From Rufibacter immobilis (GTDB taxonomy: Bacteria; Bacteroidota; Bacteroidia; Cytophagales; Hymenobacteraceae), in contig NZ_RJJE01000001.1 in assembly GCF_003721565.1 (NCBI RefSeq), forward strand, positions 62,001 through 126,000: a stretch of DNA of 64,000 nucleotides, given 5' to 3'. Under the pieces are notes generated by a model. It ran no database searches. It saw only the letters and a program-made list of their open reading frames with translations, and was not told where the DNA came from. This document shows, piece by piece, positions 49,971 through 57,089 of the stretch (position 1 is the stretch's first letter; each line of letters begins with the position of its first letter). The translations under genes and the position numbers were made by a program.

Positions 49971-52394
49971 TTACTTGGCCGGAGCTACAAACTTGAAGGG
50001 CATCACTAGTTTTACATTCACGTTTTTCTCATTCTGCCGACCCGGTTTCCAGGCAGGCATATACTCAATCGCCTTCATTAGAGACTGGTCCAGGCTGGGG
50101 TGTACTCCCTTCAGGAGTTGTACCTTGGTAATGGCGCCGTCTTTGTTCACCACAAAAGACACTTCTGCCATTCCCTGGGCGTTGGCAGCCTTGGCCGCCG
50201 CCGAGTAGCCTACCGCGCTGCTCAGGTACTTGTACAGAGCGGCCTGCCCACCCGGGAACTCCGGCATTTGCTCCACGGCAATAAACACACGCTCATCTTC
50301 CTGTGGGGCCGCCGGGGCAGCAGCAGACGGGCTTGTCACCCGGAATGGAACAGTGTATCTCACGTTCACGGCTTTGCCATTCTGGGTGCCCGGTTTCCAA
50401 TTGGGCATTTTCAGCAGAACCTGCGTAAAGGCTCGGTCCAGGCTGGGGTGCAGCTTTTTCATGACCTGTACGTCTGTTACCTTTCCTTCCGTGTTCACCA
50501 CAAATGTAGCTACTACCATTCCTGTTACTTTGGCTTCTTTGGCATCTTGTGGGTAAACGAAATTGTCCTTCAGAAAATCAAACATCGCTTTCTGTCCGCC
50601 CGGGAATTCTGGCATCTGCTCCACGGCTATGAACACAAGATCCTTATCCTTGGCTGGGGCAGCTTCTTTCTGGGACGTTTTTTTCGCGTTTCTGTTCACT
50701 ACTGAGGCAAAAGAGATGGCTTCTTTAGAGGCTACCGCCGCACCATTTTTATAGGCGGGGGTCCAGGCAGGCATCTGGCGCAGCACTCTCCGCACCTCGG
50801 TTTCTATGGCTTGAGTGATGGCAGAAGGCTGGGCCGGTTTGGTAGCAACCTCTATAGTAGACACATCGGTCACCTTCCCGTTGGCACCAATGGTGAGTTC
50901 TGCTTTGATATATTGCACCATTTTGGCGGTAGTGTCTGCGGCCTCTCGGTTCCTGAAAACTTCCTCCGGCGTAATATATTGGCTGGTCAGGAAACGATAT
51001 AGGGCTGCTTTACCACCAGGATACTCCGCTGATTGGGTAGTGCCGCTCTTTTCTGCCGACGATTTGCCAGTAACGGATGTCTTCTGCTGGCGGCCTTCCA
51101 GGTAAGCACCGTAGCTGAGGAAATTTCCGCCGGTGCTGGTCACTGAGATTCTCTCTTTGGAGGCTACGGCGCGTCCGTCTTTTTTGGCCGGCGACCACTT
51201 GGGCATCTGTTGCACCAGCCGGGCAAACTGCTGCTGCACAGCTTGGGTCACGGCGGCGTCATTGGGGTTAACTTCCAGATGAAGGGTTTTACCAAATACG
51301 GCCGTTCCGTCTTCCTTCACATCCACTTCTATGGTACCCACCACGCGCACGTAGTCATTGGGGCTTTTCCTTTTCTGGAACGCCACCTCCGGCAGCACGA
51401 ATGAGCTTTTCACAAATCTCTCCAACGCATCTTTTCCTCCTGGAAACTCGGCGGGGCCGTTGGTTACTTTGGTGTTTTTCTCAAAGGCGGCCTGGGGGGC
51501 CGGGGCCGGACGCATGGCCGCTACCGCCACTAAGAACAAGGCTAACGCAGGAACGGCCATCAACATCCGGCTAAGCCGGGGCGACTGGTGTAATTTTTTC
51601 ATCATCTTGATTCTGGTTAGGGTGAGGGATTTATGGAGAAAGAAATAACTGCCTAAAGGGAAATCTGCGTTCCTGAACACCTGCTTCACCAGCAGATAGG
51701 AATACAGCGAGGAACCGGCGGTTTGGGCCACCTGGGCATCGGCGATGAACTCATGCGTCTGTTCCAGGGCTTTTTTGTAGAGCACCAGCAGCGGGTTAAA
51801 CCAGAACACAATGCCCACCACCGAAACTAGCAGCACATCCAGGGTATGGCGTTGGTCTATGTGCACCTGCTCATGCTGCAGAATGCGCTCCGTTTCCTCG
51901 GGGGTAAGTTTTTGGCTGTTGTCAAAGAACACGTAGCGCCAGAAGGAAAAGGTAGGGAGCTGCCCCTGCGTAAAGACAACCGGCGACAGGTTGGGCAGGT
52001 AAAAGCTGACGCCTCTCTGCCGCGCAAATCGCCGGAGGCGCACCAACTGCACCACCAACCGGAGGCCGAAAAACAACAGGCCAATGCCGTAGACCACATA
52101 GAGCAGGTTCCAGTAGTTGAAGGTTTCCTCCGGAACTACCACTACTTGGGCCGCGACCATGGTCATGTCCATAGGTTCAAGCACCACTTCCTGCTGCATT
52201 GGCTCCTGGGGCCAGAGGGCAAGGCCGGGCAGTTGGGAGAGCGGCACCAAGAAAGCCAGCACCAGTGAACCCAGCAGGTAGTAGCGGTTAAACTGGAAAC
52301 AGGTCTCGCGCCGGAGCAGGAGCGCGTAGCAGAGGTACAGCAAGGTCAGGCCCGCCGCCGATTCCAGCAGGTACTGCAGCAGGTTCTCATTCAT
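49971..52394 (-). CDS. M56 (BlaR1/MecR1-like) membrane protease with four TonB C-terminal modules
   Basis: 807 residues. N-terminal membrane domain with several helices (residues ~5-60, 95-120, 185-205, 280-295) around the M56 zinc motif HEQVH (174-178) and second Glu in EQTHEFIADAQ. After the last helix the periplasmic part carries four TonB-C-like modules, each opening with [AP]E[FY]PGG: residues 316-425, 456-565, 595-690 and 710-807; modules 3 and 4 have the canonical VxxGxVxVxFVVNxxGxxxxVxV...P.W.PG form, 1 and 2 are diverged. Overlaps the blaI-like repressor by 8 bp. Likely senses an envelope signal and cleaves the repressor; the repeated TonB-C array is unusual. Confidence 0.9.
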   Translation of the reverse strand: MNENLLQYLLESAAGLTLLYLCYALLLRRETCFQFNRYYLLGSLVLAFLVPLSQLPGLALWPQEPMQQEVVLEPMDMTMVAAQVVVVPEETFNYWNLLYVVYGIGLLFFGLRLVVQLVRLRRFARQRGVSFYLPNLSPVVFTQGQLPTFSFWRYVFFDNSQKLTPEETERILQHEQVHIDQRHTLDVLLVSVVGIVFWFNPLLVLYKKALEQTHEFIADAQVAQTAGSSLYSYLLVKQVFRNADFPLGSYFFLHKSLTLTRIKMMKKLHQSPRLSRMLMAVPALALFLVAVAAMRPAPAPQAAFEKNTKVTNGPAEFPGGKDALERFVKSSFVLPEVAFQKRKSPNDYVRVVGTIEVDVKEDGTAVFGKTLHLEVNPNDAAVTQAVQQQFARLVQQMPKWSPAKKDGRAVASKERISVTSTGGNFLSYGAYLEGRQQKTSVTGKSSAEKSGTTQSAEYPGGKAALYRFLTSQYITPEEVFRNREAADTTAKMVQYIKAELTIGANGKVTDVSTIEVATKPAQPSAITQAIETEVRRVLRQMPAWTPAYKNGAAVASKEAISFASVVNRNAKKTSQKEAAPAKDKDLVFIAVEQMPEFPGGQKAMFDFLKDNFVYPQDAKEAKVTGMVVATFVVNTEGKVTDVQVMKKLHPSLDRAFTQVLLKMPNWKPGTQNGKAVNVRYTVPFRVTSPSAAAPAAPQEDERVFIAVEQMPEFPGGQAALYKYLSSAVGYSAAAKAANAQGMAEVSFVVNKDGAITKVQLLKGVHPSLDQSLMKAIEYMPAWKPGRQNEKNVNVKLVMPFKFVAPAK

Positions 52395-52764
52395 CTTCTT
52401 TCTTGTCTAGGTCCTCTTTCACGTGCTTCAGCATTTCCTCCAGTTCCTGCAGGTCCATGTTCTCTTCTTTGGCGAAGAAGGAAACCAGCCGCTTGAAAGA
52501 GCCCCCAAAGTAACCGCTCACGAAGTTCTTCAGGTAGAAATGACGGTAGTCGTCACGGGCGATGAGCGGGTAGTACTCGTGCGTTTTTCCGTAGGCCTTG
52601 TAGCCCACAAAGCCTTTCTTCTCCAGAATGCGCACAATGGTGGAAACGGTATTATAGGCGGGCTTGGGCTCGGGCAGCTGGTCCAGGATGTCTTTCACGA
52701 AGCCCTGGCCCAGACGCCACAGAATCTGCATGACCTGTTCTTCTGCTTTGGTTAACTCTTTCAT
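52387..52764 (-). CDS. BlaI/MecI/CopY-family transcriptional repressor
   Basis: 125 residues from the ATG at 52764 (MKELTKAEEQVMQILW), the family's usual start; the frame stays open to 52821 but that part covers the upstream operator area. Winged helix-turn-helix: VKDILDQLPEPKPAYNTVST is the recognition region, then IVRILEKKGFVGYKAYGKTHEYYPLI, and a C-terminal dimer helix (LQELEEMLKHVKEDLDKK). It is cleaved or displaced when the partner M56 protein is activated. First gene of the operon; its stop overlaps the start of the M56 gene. Confidence 0.93.
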   Translation of the reverse strand: MKELTKAEEQVMQILWRLGQGFVKDILDQLPEPKPAYNTVSTIVRILEKKGFVGYKAYGKTHEYYPLIARDDYRHFYLKNFVSGYFGGSFKRLVSFFAKEENMDLQELEEMLKHVKEDLDKKEDE

Positions 52765-52798
52765 AGAATGGAATGGGGAATGGTAACTCTTCAAACAT

Positions 52799-52836
52799 AA
52801 AACTAAATACCTAGTTTTCAAACTAAATGTTTAGTT
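52799..52836 (-). promoter_or_regulatory. two BlaI-type operator dyads upstream of the repressor gene
   Basis: Dyad 1: AAAACTA (52799-52805) facing TAGTTTT (52812-52818). Dyad 2: AACTAAA (52821-52827) facing TTTAGTT (52830-52836). Their centres are 20 bp apart, about two helical turns, as expected for two repressor dimers on one face. They lie 35-72 bp upstream of the repressor ATG. Confidence 0.7.
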
Positions 52837-53088
52837 ATTTTAAAATGATTTTTCCCCATAGTGCCTTACCGCGTGAAAAGCAGGCAACGGAAGAAATGCG
52901 GTTTAGGGCAGATTTGGGAAAAAGAGCCGCTAAACGCCCTACGCCTACGCTCTCCTCGCCGCGGTAAAAGCTAAGTTTAATTTGCAGGCCCTCCTGTAAG
53001 CAGAGCAGCCGTTCCGCGACTAAAGACAAGGGGCATAGGAGCCGCCGCACTTGGCAGAAGCAGGTATTTTGCCCTACTTTGTAATTGC
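52837..53088. other. divergent gap between repressor and glycosyltransferase genes
   Basis: With the operators this gap is 324 bp. It holds palindrome copy 23 and a TACTTTG box near 53074-53080 that may be the -7 element of the glycosyltransferase. No gene seen. Confidence 0.5.
52898..52938. repeat. TTTAG palindrome copy 23 in divergent gap
   Basis: GCGGTTTAGGGCAGATTTGG then GAAAAAGAGCCGCTAAACGCC. Same GGGCAGATT variant as copy 25 at 61142. Confidence 0.82.
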
Positions 53089-54219
53089 ATGATGAAAATA
53101 GGATACGACGCCAAACGCGCCTTCACCAATACCTCGGGCCTGGGAAACTACAGCCGCTTCGTCATCTCCGGTATGATGACGCATTTTCCCCAGGAGGAGT
53201 ACGCCCTGTTCACACCCCGCCGGAACGATCTGTTCAAGAACTTTTATCCGCCGGTGGCCAAGACCCAGGTGGTGCAACCCAACGGCATGGGCAAACGCTT
53301 CTCCTCGTTCTGGCGCACCTTCGGGCTGCGGGCTGCCCTGCCCAAACACGGGGTGCAGGTGTACCACGGCCTCAGCAATGAGCTGCCGTACGGCATAGAC
53401 CGCACCCGCACCAAGCTAGTGGTTACCATCCATGACCTTATCTTTCTGCGGTTCCCGGAACTGTACCCCGCCATTGACCGCTACATTTACCGCAAGAAGT
53501 TCAAAGACGCCTGTGACATGGCGCACCAGATTGTGGCCATCAGTGAGCAGACGGCGCAGGACCTGGAGGAATTTTTTGGCGTGGCCCGCGAAAAAGTACA
53601 GGTGGTGTACCAAGACTGCGATCCTGTTTTTCAACTGATTCCGGAAAAAGAGCCGCTAAACGCCGTGCGGGTTAAATACAACCTGCCCGCCGAGTTCATT
53701 CTATGCGTGGGCACGCTGGAGCGCCGCAAAAACCAACTGCACCTGTTACAGGGCTGGCTGGCCGCCGGTGCGCCGGTTCCGTTGGTGTTCATTGGGAAGA
53801 AGACCGACTATTATAAAGAGATGGAGGCCTTCATCCAGAAAAACGCTTTGCAGGACAAGGTGCTGTTTCTGCCCTACATCCCTTTCCAGGAGCTGCCGTT
53901 GATTTACCAGTTGGCCTCACTGTTTGTGTACCCGTCCGTCTTTGAAGGCTTCGGGATCCCGATTGTGGAAGCCCTGAACAGCGGCGTTCCCGTGATCACC
54001 TCCACGGGCTCCTGCTTCTCTGAGGCCGGCGGCCCCGCCACCCGCTACGTCTCCCCCACCGATCCTGAAGCCCTGGCCCACCACATCCAGGAAATCCTGG
54101 GCAATTCTGACTTGCAGAAGCAAATGGTGAAAGCTGGTTTGGAGCACGCCCAAACGTTCCGGCCCGAGGTGACCATTCCGCAGTTGCACCGGGTGTACGA
54201 GCAGGTGCTGGCGCGCTAA
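53089..54219 (+). CDS. glycosyltransferase family 4
   Basis: 376 residues. GT-B fold: N-terminal acceptor domain with a Gly-rich loop (AFTNTSGLGNYSRFVIS) and a TKLVVTIHDLIFLRFPELY stretch, and a nucleotide-sugar domain with FILCVGTLERRKNQLHLLQ near 205-223, then FLPYIPFQELPLIYQLASLFVYPSVFEGFGIPIVEALNSG (E-x7-E region near 277-316). Probably builds a surface polysaccharide or glycolipid. Residues 179-192 (VFQLIPEKEPLNA) are encoded by a copy of the dispersed palindrome inserted in frame at the interdomain linker. Two ATGs in a row; either may start. Confidence 0.9.
   Translation: MMKIGYDAKRAFTNTSGLGNYSRFVISGMMTHFPQEEYALFTPRRNDLFKNFYPPVAKTQVVQPNGMGKRFSSFWRTFGLRAALPKHGVQVYHGLSNELPYGIDRTRTKLVVTIHDLIFLRFPELYPAIDRYIYRKKFKDACDMAHQIVAISEQTAQDLEEFFGVAREKVQVVYQDCDPVFQLIPEKEPLNAVRVKYNLPAEFILCVGTLERRKNQLHLLQGWLAAGAPVPLVFIGKKTDYYKEMEAFIQKNALQDKVLFLPYIPFQELPLIYQLASLFVYPSVFEGFGIPIVEALNSGVPVITSTGSCFSEAGGPATRYVSPTDPEALAHHIQEILGNSDLQKQMVKAGLEHAQTFRPEVTIPQLHRVYEQVLAR
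53627..53664. repeat. TTTAG palindrome copy within a coding region (GT4)
   Basis: CTGTTTTTCAACTGATTCC then GGAAAAAGAGCCGCTAAACGC. The second half is identical to copy 17 (39381-39403). It keeps the reading frame and encodes VFQLIPEKEPLNA. Confidence 0.8.
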
Positions 54220-54277
54220 GCTTGTAGTACGCTACCAGTATAGCCTAAGAAAGCACCTTGACCGCCCGGGGCTGCCC

Positions 54278-54323
54278 CTTGCGTTTAGGGGCTGTTTTTA
54301 GAAAAACGGCCCCTAAACGCAAG
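54278..54323. repeat. TTTAG palindrome copy 24 (GGGG subtype)
   Basis: CTTGCGTTTAGGGGC and GCCCCTAAACGCAAG around TGTTTTTAGAAAAACG, with the same T/G opposition as copy 16. 59 bp after the GT4 stop. Confidence 0.93.
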
Positions 54324-54368
54324 CCTTTCCAAATTTTCAAATCTTCACCTTTTCACGCCATTCCTCCG

Positions 54369-54376
54369 TACCTTTG
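54369..54376 (+). promoter_or_regulatory. -7 promoter box TACCTTTG
   Basis: Full match to the Bacteroidota TAnnTTTG box, 72 bp upstream of the M16 start. No sure -33 element. Confidence 0.5.
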
Positions 54377-54447
54377 CAGGCTGCTCTCCGCCTTTATAGA
54401 ATGAAGAGCCGCATGTAAGTGTTTCCTTTGTAAATACAGAAGACAAA

Positions 54448-55689
54448 TTGACCAAATTACCTGATTACTATATCCATACCTTGCCTAACGGCATACGGGT
54501 GCTGCACAAACAGGTGCCGCACACCAAGATTGCGCACTGCGGCTTTATGATGGACATTGGCTCCCGCGACGAGTTACCGCATGAACTGGGCCTGGCCCAC
54601 TTCTGGGAGCACATGGCCTTCAAAGGCACGCAGAAACGTAAATCGTTCCACATCCTGAACCGGCTGGAGAGCGTGGGCGGCGAGCTCAACGCCTATACCA
54701 CCAAAGAGAAAATCAGCTTCTACGCCTCCGTGCTGGAGAACCACTTTGAGAAAGCCTTTGAGTTGCTCACAGACATCACGTTCAACTCCACGTTTCCGGC
54801 CAAGGAGATAGAGAAAGAGCGCGGCGTGATTCTGGAGGAAATGGCCATGTACCTGGACACGCCCGAAGACGCCATCATTGATGAGTTTGATGCCGTGGTG
54901 TTCAAGAACCACCCGCTGGGCAACAACATTCTGGGCACCCGCGAGAGTGTGAGCAGCTTTACCCGTGAGAACTTCCAGGCTTTTATTGAACGCAACCTCA
55001 GCACAGACAAACTGGTGTTCTGCTCCGTGAGCAACTGGCCCATGGAACGGGTGGTAAAACTAGCCGAGAAGTACCTGGGGCACCTGCAAAGCAAGATTCA
55101 GCCGCGCGAACGCCTGCTCTTCAATTCGTACCAGCCCCAGACTCTGGTGGTGGAGAAAGCGATTCAGCAGGCGCACTGCGTGATTGGTTGTCCGGCCTAC
55201 CCGCTCTCAGACCCGCGTCGGCTCACCTTCTTCATGCTGGTGAATATTTTGGGCGGCCCCGGCATGAACTCCCGCCTTAACCTGGCAGTGCGTGAAAAGC
55301 ACGGTTTGGTGTACACCATTGACGCCAACTATTCTACCTACGTAGATACCGGTTTGTTCGGGATTTACTTTGGCACGGAGAAAAAGCAACTGAAACGGAC
55401 CATCGGGCTGGTTTTAAAGGAACTCAAACTGCTCCGTGAAAAGCCGATGGGTTCTGTGCAGCTGCACACAGCCAAAGAGCAACTCATGGGCCAACTGGCC
55501 ATGGCCGAGGAGAGCAACATGGGCTTTATGATGATGATGGGCAAAAGCATCCTGGACCTGAACCAAGTGGAGAGCCTCAATGATATTTTCGGCCAAATAA
55601 GGGAGGTGACCGCCCATGACCTGGTGGAGATAGCGAATGATACCTTGCGGGAAGAGAACCTAAGTTTTCTACAGTACGTGCCTAATTAA
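54448..55689 (+). CDS. M16-family zinc peptidase, cytoplasmic type
   Basis: 413 residues from a TTG start at 54448; no ATG in frame upstream and the protein begins as the family does (LPDYYIHTLPNGIRVLHKQV). Zinc motif HFWEH at 51-55, further ligand in EIEKERGVILEEMAMYLD near 128-145, and the C-terminal half with REKHGLVYTIDANYSTYVDTG. No signal peptide, in contrast to the M16 pair at 22.8-26.3 kb. About the length of YmxG/mitochondrial-processing-peptidase-like proteins. Confidence 0.92.
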   Translation: MTKLPDYYIHTLPNGIRVLHKQVPHTKIAHCGFMMDIGSRDELPHELGLAHFWEHMAFKGTQKRKSFHILNRLESVGGELNAYTTKEKISFYASVLENHFEKAFELLTDITFNSTFPAKEIEKERGVILEEMAMYLDTPEDAIIDEFDAVVFKNHPLGNNILGTRESVSSFTRENFQAFIERNLSTDKLVFCSVSNWPMERVVKLAEKYLGHLQSKIQPRERLLFNSYQPQTLVVEKAIQQAHCVIGCPAYPLSDPRRLTFFMLVNILGGPGMNSRLNLAVREKHGLVYTIDANYSTYVDTGLFGIYFGTEKKQLKRTIGLVLKELKLLREKPMGSVQLHTAKEQLMGQLAMAEESNMGFMMMMGKSILDLNQVESLNDIFGQIREVTAHDLVEIANDTLREENLSFLQYVPN

Positions 55690-55709
55690 AGCGCTCACCT
55701 CATAGTTAC

Positions 55710-55751
55710 TTACAAAAAGAAAGGCTGCATACGCAGCCTTTCTTTTTGTAA
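55710..55751. terminator. terminator after the M16 gene
   Basis: 19-bp perfect arms (TTACAAAAAGAAAGGCTGC and complement) around ATAC; stem ends in A/T runs so it can work both ways. 20 bp after the stop codon. Confidence 0.88.
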
Positions 55752-56203
55752 AGACCTTTCATCCAGACGAAAATTCTCAAATACAGATCATGGAGTTTCC
55801 AAAAGAATCCTCTTTTGGCAGCTTTTGACTATCCTACAACCCATCTAAGATAGTCCTACTTCCCTCCATGGAGATCATCTTTATAAAAGACCAGATAATG
55901 AGGATTAATCAGATGTAAATACACGTTTTATTACTCCTTTTACTTCCTGCATCAATTCTATCTATTTGATTAATCTAATTCATATTGAAACCACATTACG
56001 GCTTGGCCCAACAACCGCATTGAAATTGTAAAATAGTTTACATTATACCACAAGTTGTTAGTTAAACACAAAACCTTTTTAAGTGATTATTTCCGTAACT
56101 TATTGAATAAATTTATTTTATGTAACACAAATCAATCTATTGCATTATTGGGGCTTTATATTTAAAATAGCTTCATATTTAAACATAAACCCCAATAAGT
56201 AGT
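55752..56203. other. AT-rich gene-free stretch before the M57 metalloprotease
   Basis: Contains a small hairpin CCAAAAGA/TCTTTTGG (55799-55818), a dyad GACTATC...GATAGTC (about 55837-55864), and TATATTT-type boxes near 56157-56182 that could drive the metalloprotease. No coding frame of note and no copies of the palindrome family. Confidence 0.5.
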
Positions 56204-57007
56204 ATGAAAAAAAATTACACCATCAAGCTTTTAGCCTTTGCGCTATTGCTTGGCAGCACAGCCTGCTCCGTCAACGAAGAAGAAGTAGTTGAGAAAGCCG
56301 CCATTTCCCAAGACAAGCTCCAGCAGATCTACGCCATGGGCTTCGGGACCACTGATGTGAAAGTAGTGGAAGGTGGTTACCTGGTAGAAGGGGACATCTT
56401 CCTGACGGATGAGCAGCTGAACAGCCAGCATGACCACAAATTCCTGCGGGTAGGTGAAACCGAGCAGTACCGCACCACTAACCTGGTGAACGCAGGTACC
56501 GGCCGCACTATTAAGGTAGCCATCTCCAGCACACTGCCAGCGGCGTACACCGCGGCTCTGGATGAGGCCATCAGAAGATATAACGCTGAAAACCTCCTCC
56601 TGAAGTTCCAGCGCGTGTCTTCTGGCTATAACATCCTATTAACCAAAGCCCCCACCACTGCTGGTTATCTGGCCTCTGCCGGTTTCCCTTCTGGCGGAAA
56701 CCCGTACAACAGAGTACTGGTGAACTCTTCTTACCTGGGCTCTAACCCTGGCACCAATTACCTGGCCACCATTCTGGCGCATGAGATTGGTCACTGCATT
56801 GGTTTCCGCCATACAGACTACATGGACAGAAGCTATAGCTGCGGCGGCGCATATACCAACGAAGGCGCAAGCAACGTAGGAGCCGTGCATATCCCAGGCA
56901 CTCCAACTACCGCTGACGCTACTTCTTGGATGCTCGCTTGCGTAGCTACTGGCCAAAACCGTCCGTTCAACTCCAATGACCGCACTGCCCTTAAATACCT
57001 CTATTAA
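56204..57007 (+). CDS. M57 (dual-action HEIGH) metalloprotease lipoprotein
   Basis: 267 residues. Lipoprotein signal MKKNYTIKLLAFALLLGSTAC with Cys21. The zinc site is HEIGHCIGFRHTDYM (His193, Glu194, His197, His203), with the Met-turn-like TDYM following, as in Peptidase_M57 proteins of Bacteroidota and Myxococcota. Substrate cleft segments LDEAIRRYNAENLLLKFQRV and NPYNRVLVNSSYLG match the family layout. Probably on the cell surface; a hairpin terminator follows. Confidence 0.88.
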   Translation: MKKNYTIKLLAFALLLGSTACSVNEEEVVEKAAISQDKLQQIYAMGFGTTDVKVVEGGYLVEGDIFLTDEQLNSQHDHKFLRVGETEQYRTTNLVNAGTGRTIKVAISSTLPAAYTAALDEAIRRYNAENLLLKFQRVSSGYNILLTKAPTTAGYLASAGFPSGGNPYNRVLVNSSYLGSNPGTNYLATILAHEIGHCIGFRHTDYMDRSYSCGGAYTNEGASNVGAVHIPGTPTTADATSWMLACVATGQNRPFNSNDRTALKYLY

Positions 57008-57025
57008 TTTCTGAAATAGAGCTGT

Positions 57026-57077
57026 AATACACACAGAAATAGCCGCTGTTTTCACAGCGGCTATTTCTGTGTGTATT
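57026..57077. terminator. 24-bp perfect hairpin between convergent genes
   Basis: Arms 57026-57049 and 57054-57077 are perfect complements (core AGCCGCTGT/ACAGCGGCT) with loop TTTC. Serves the M57 gene and the minus-strand S8 gene. Confidence 0.88.
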
Positions 57078-57089
57078 TATTTTAATGAG

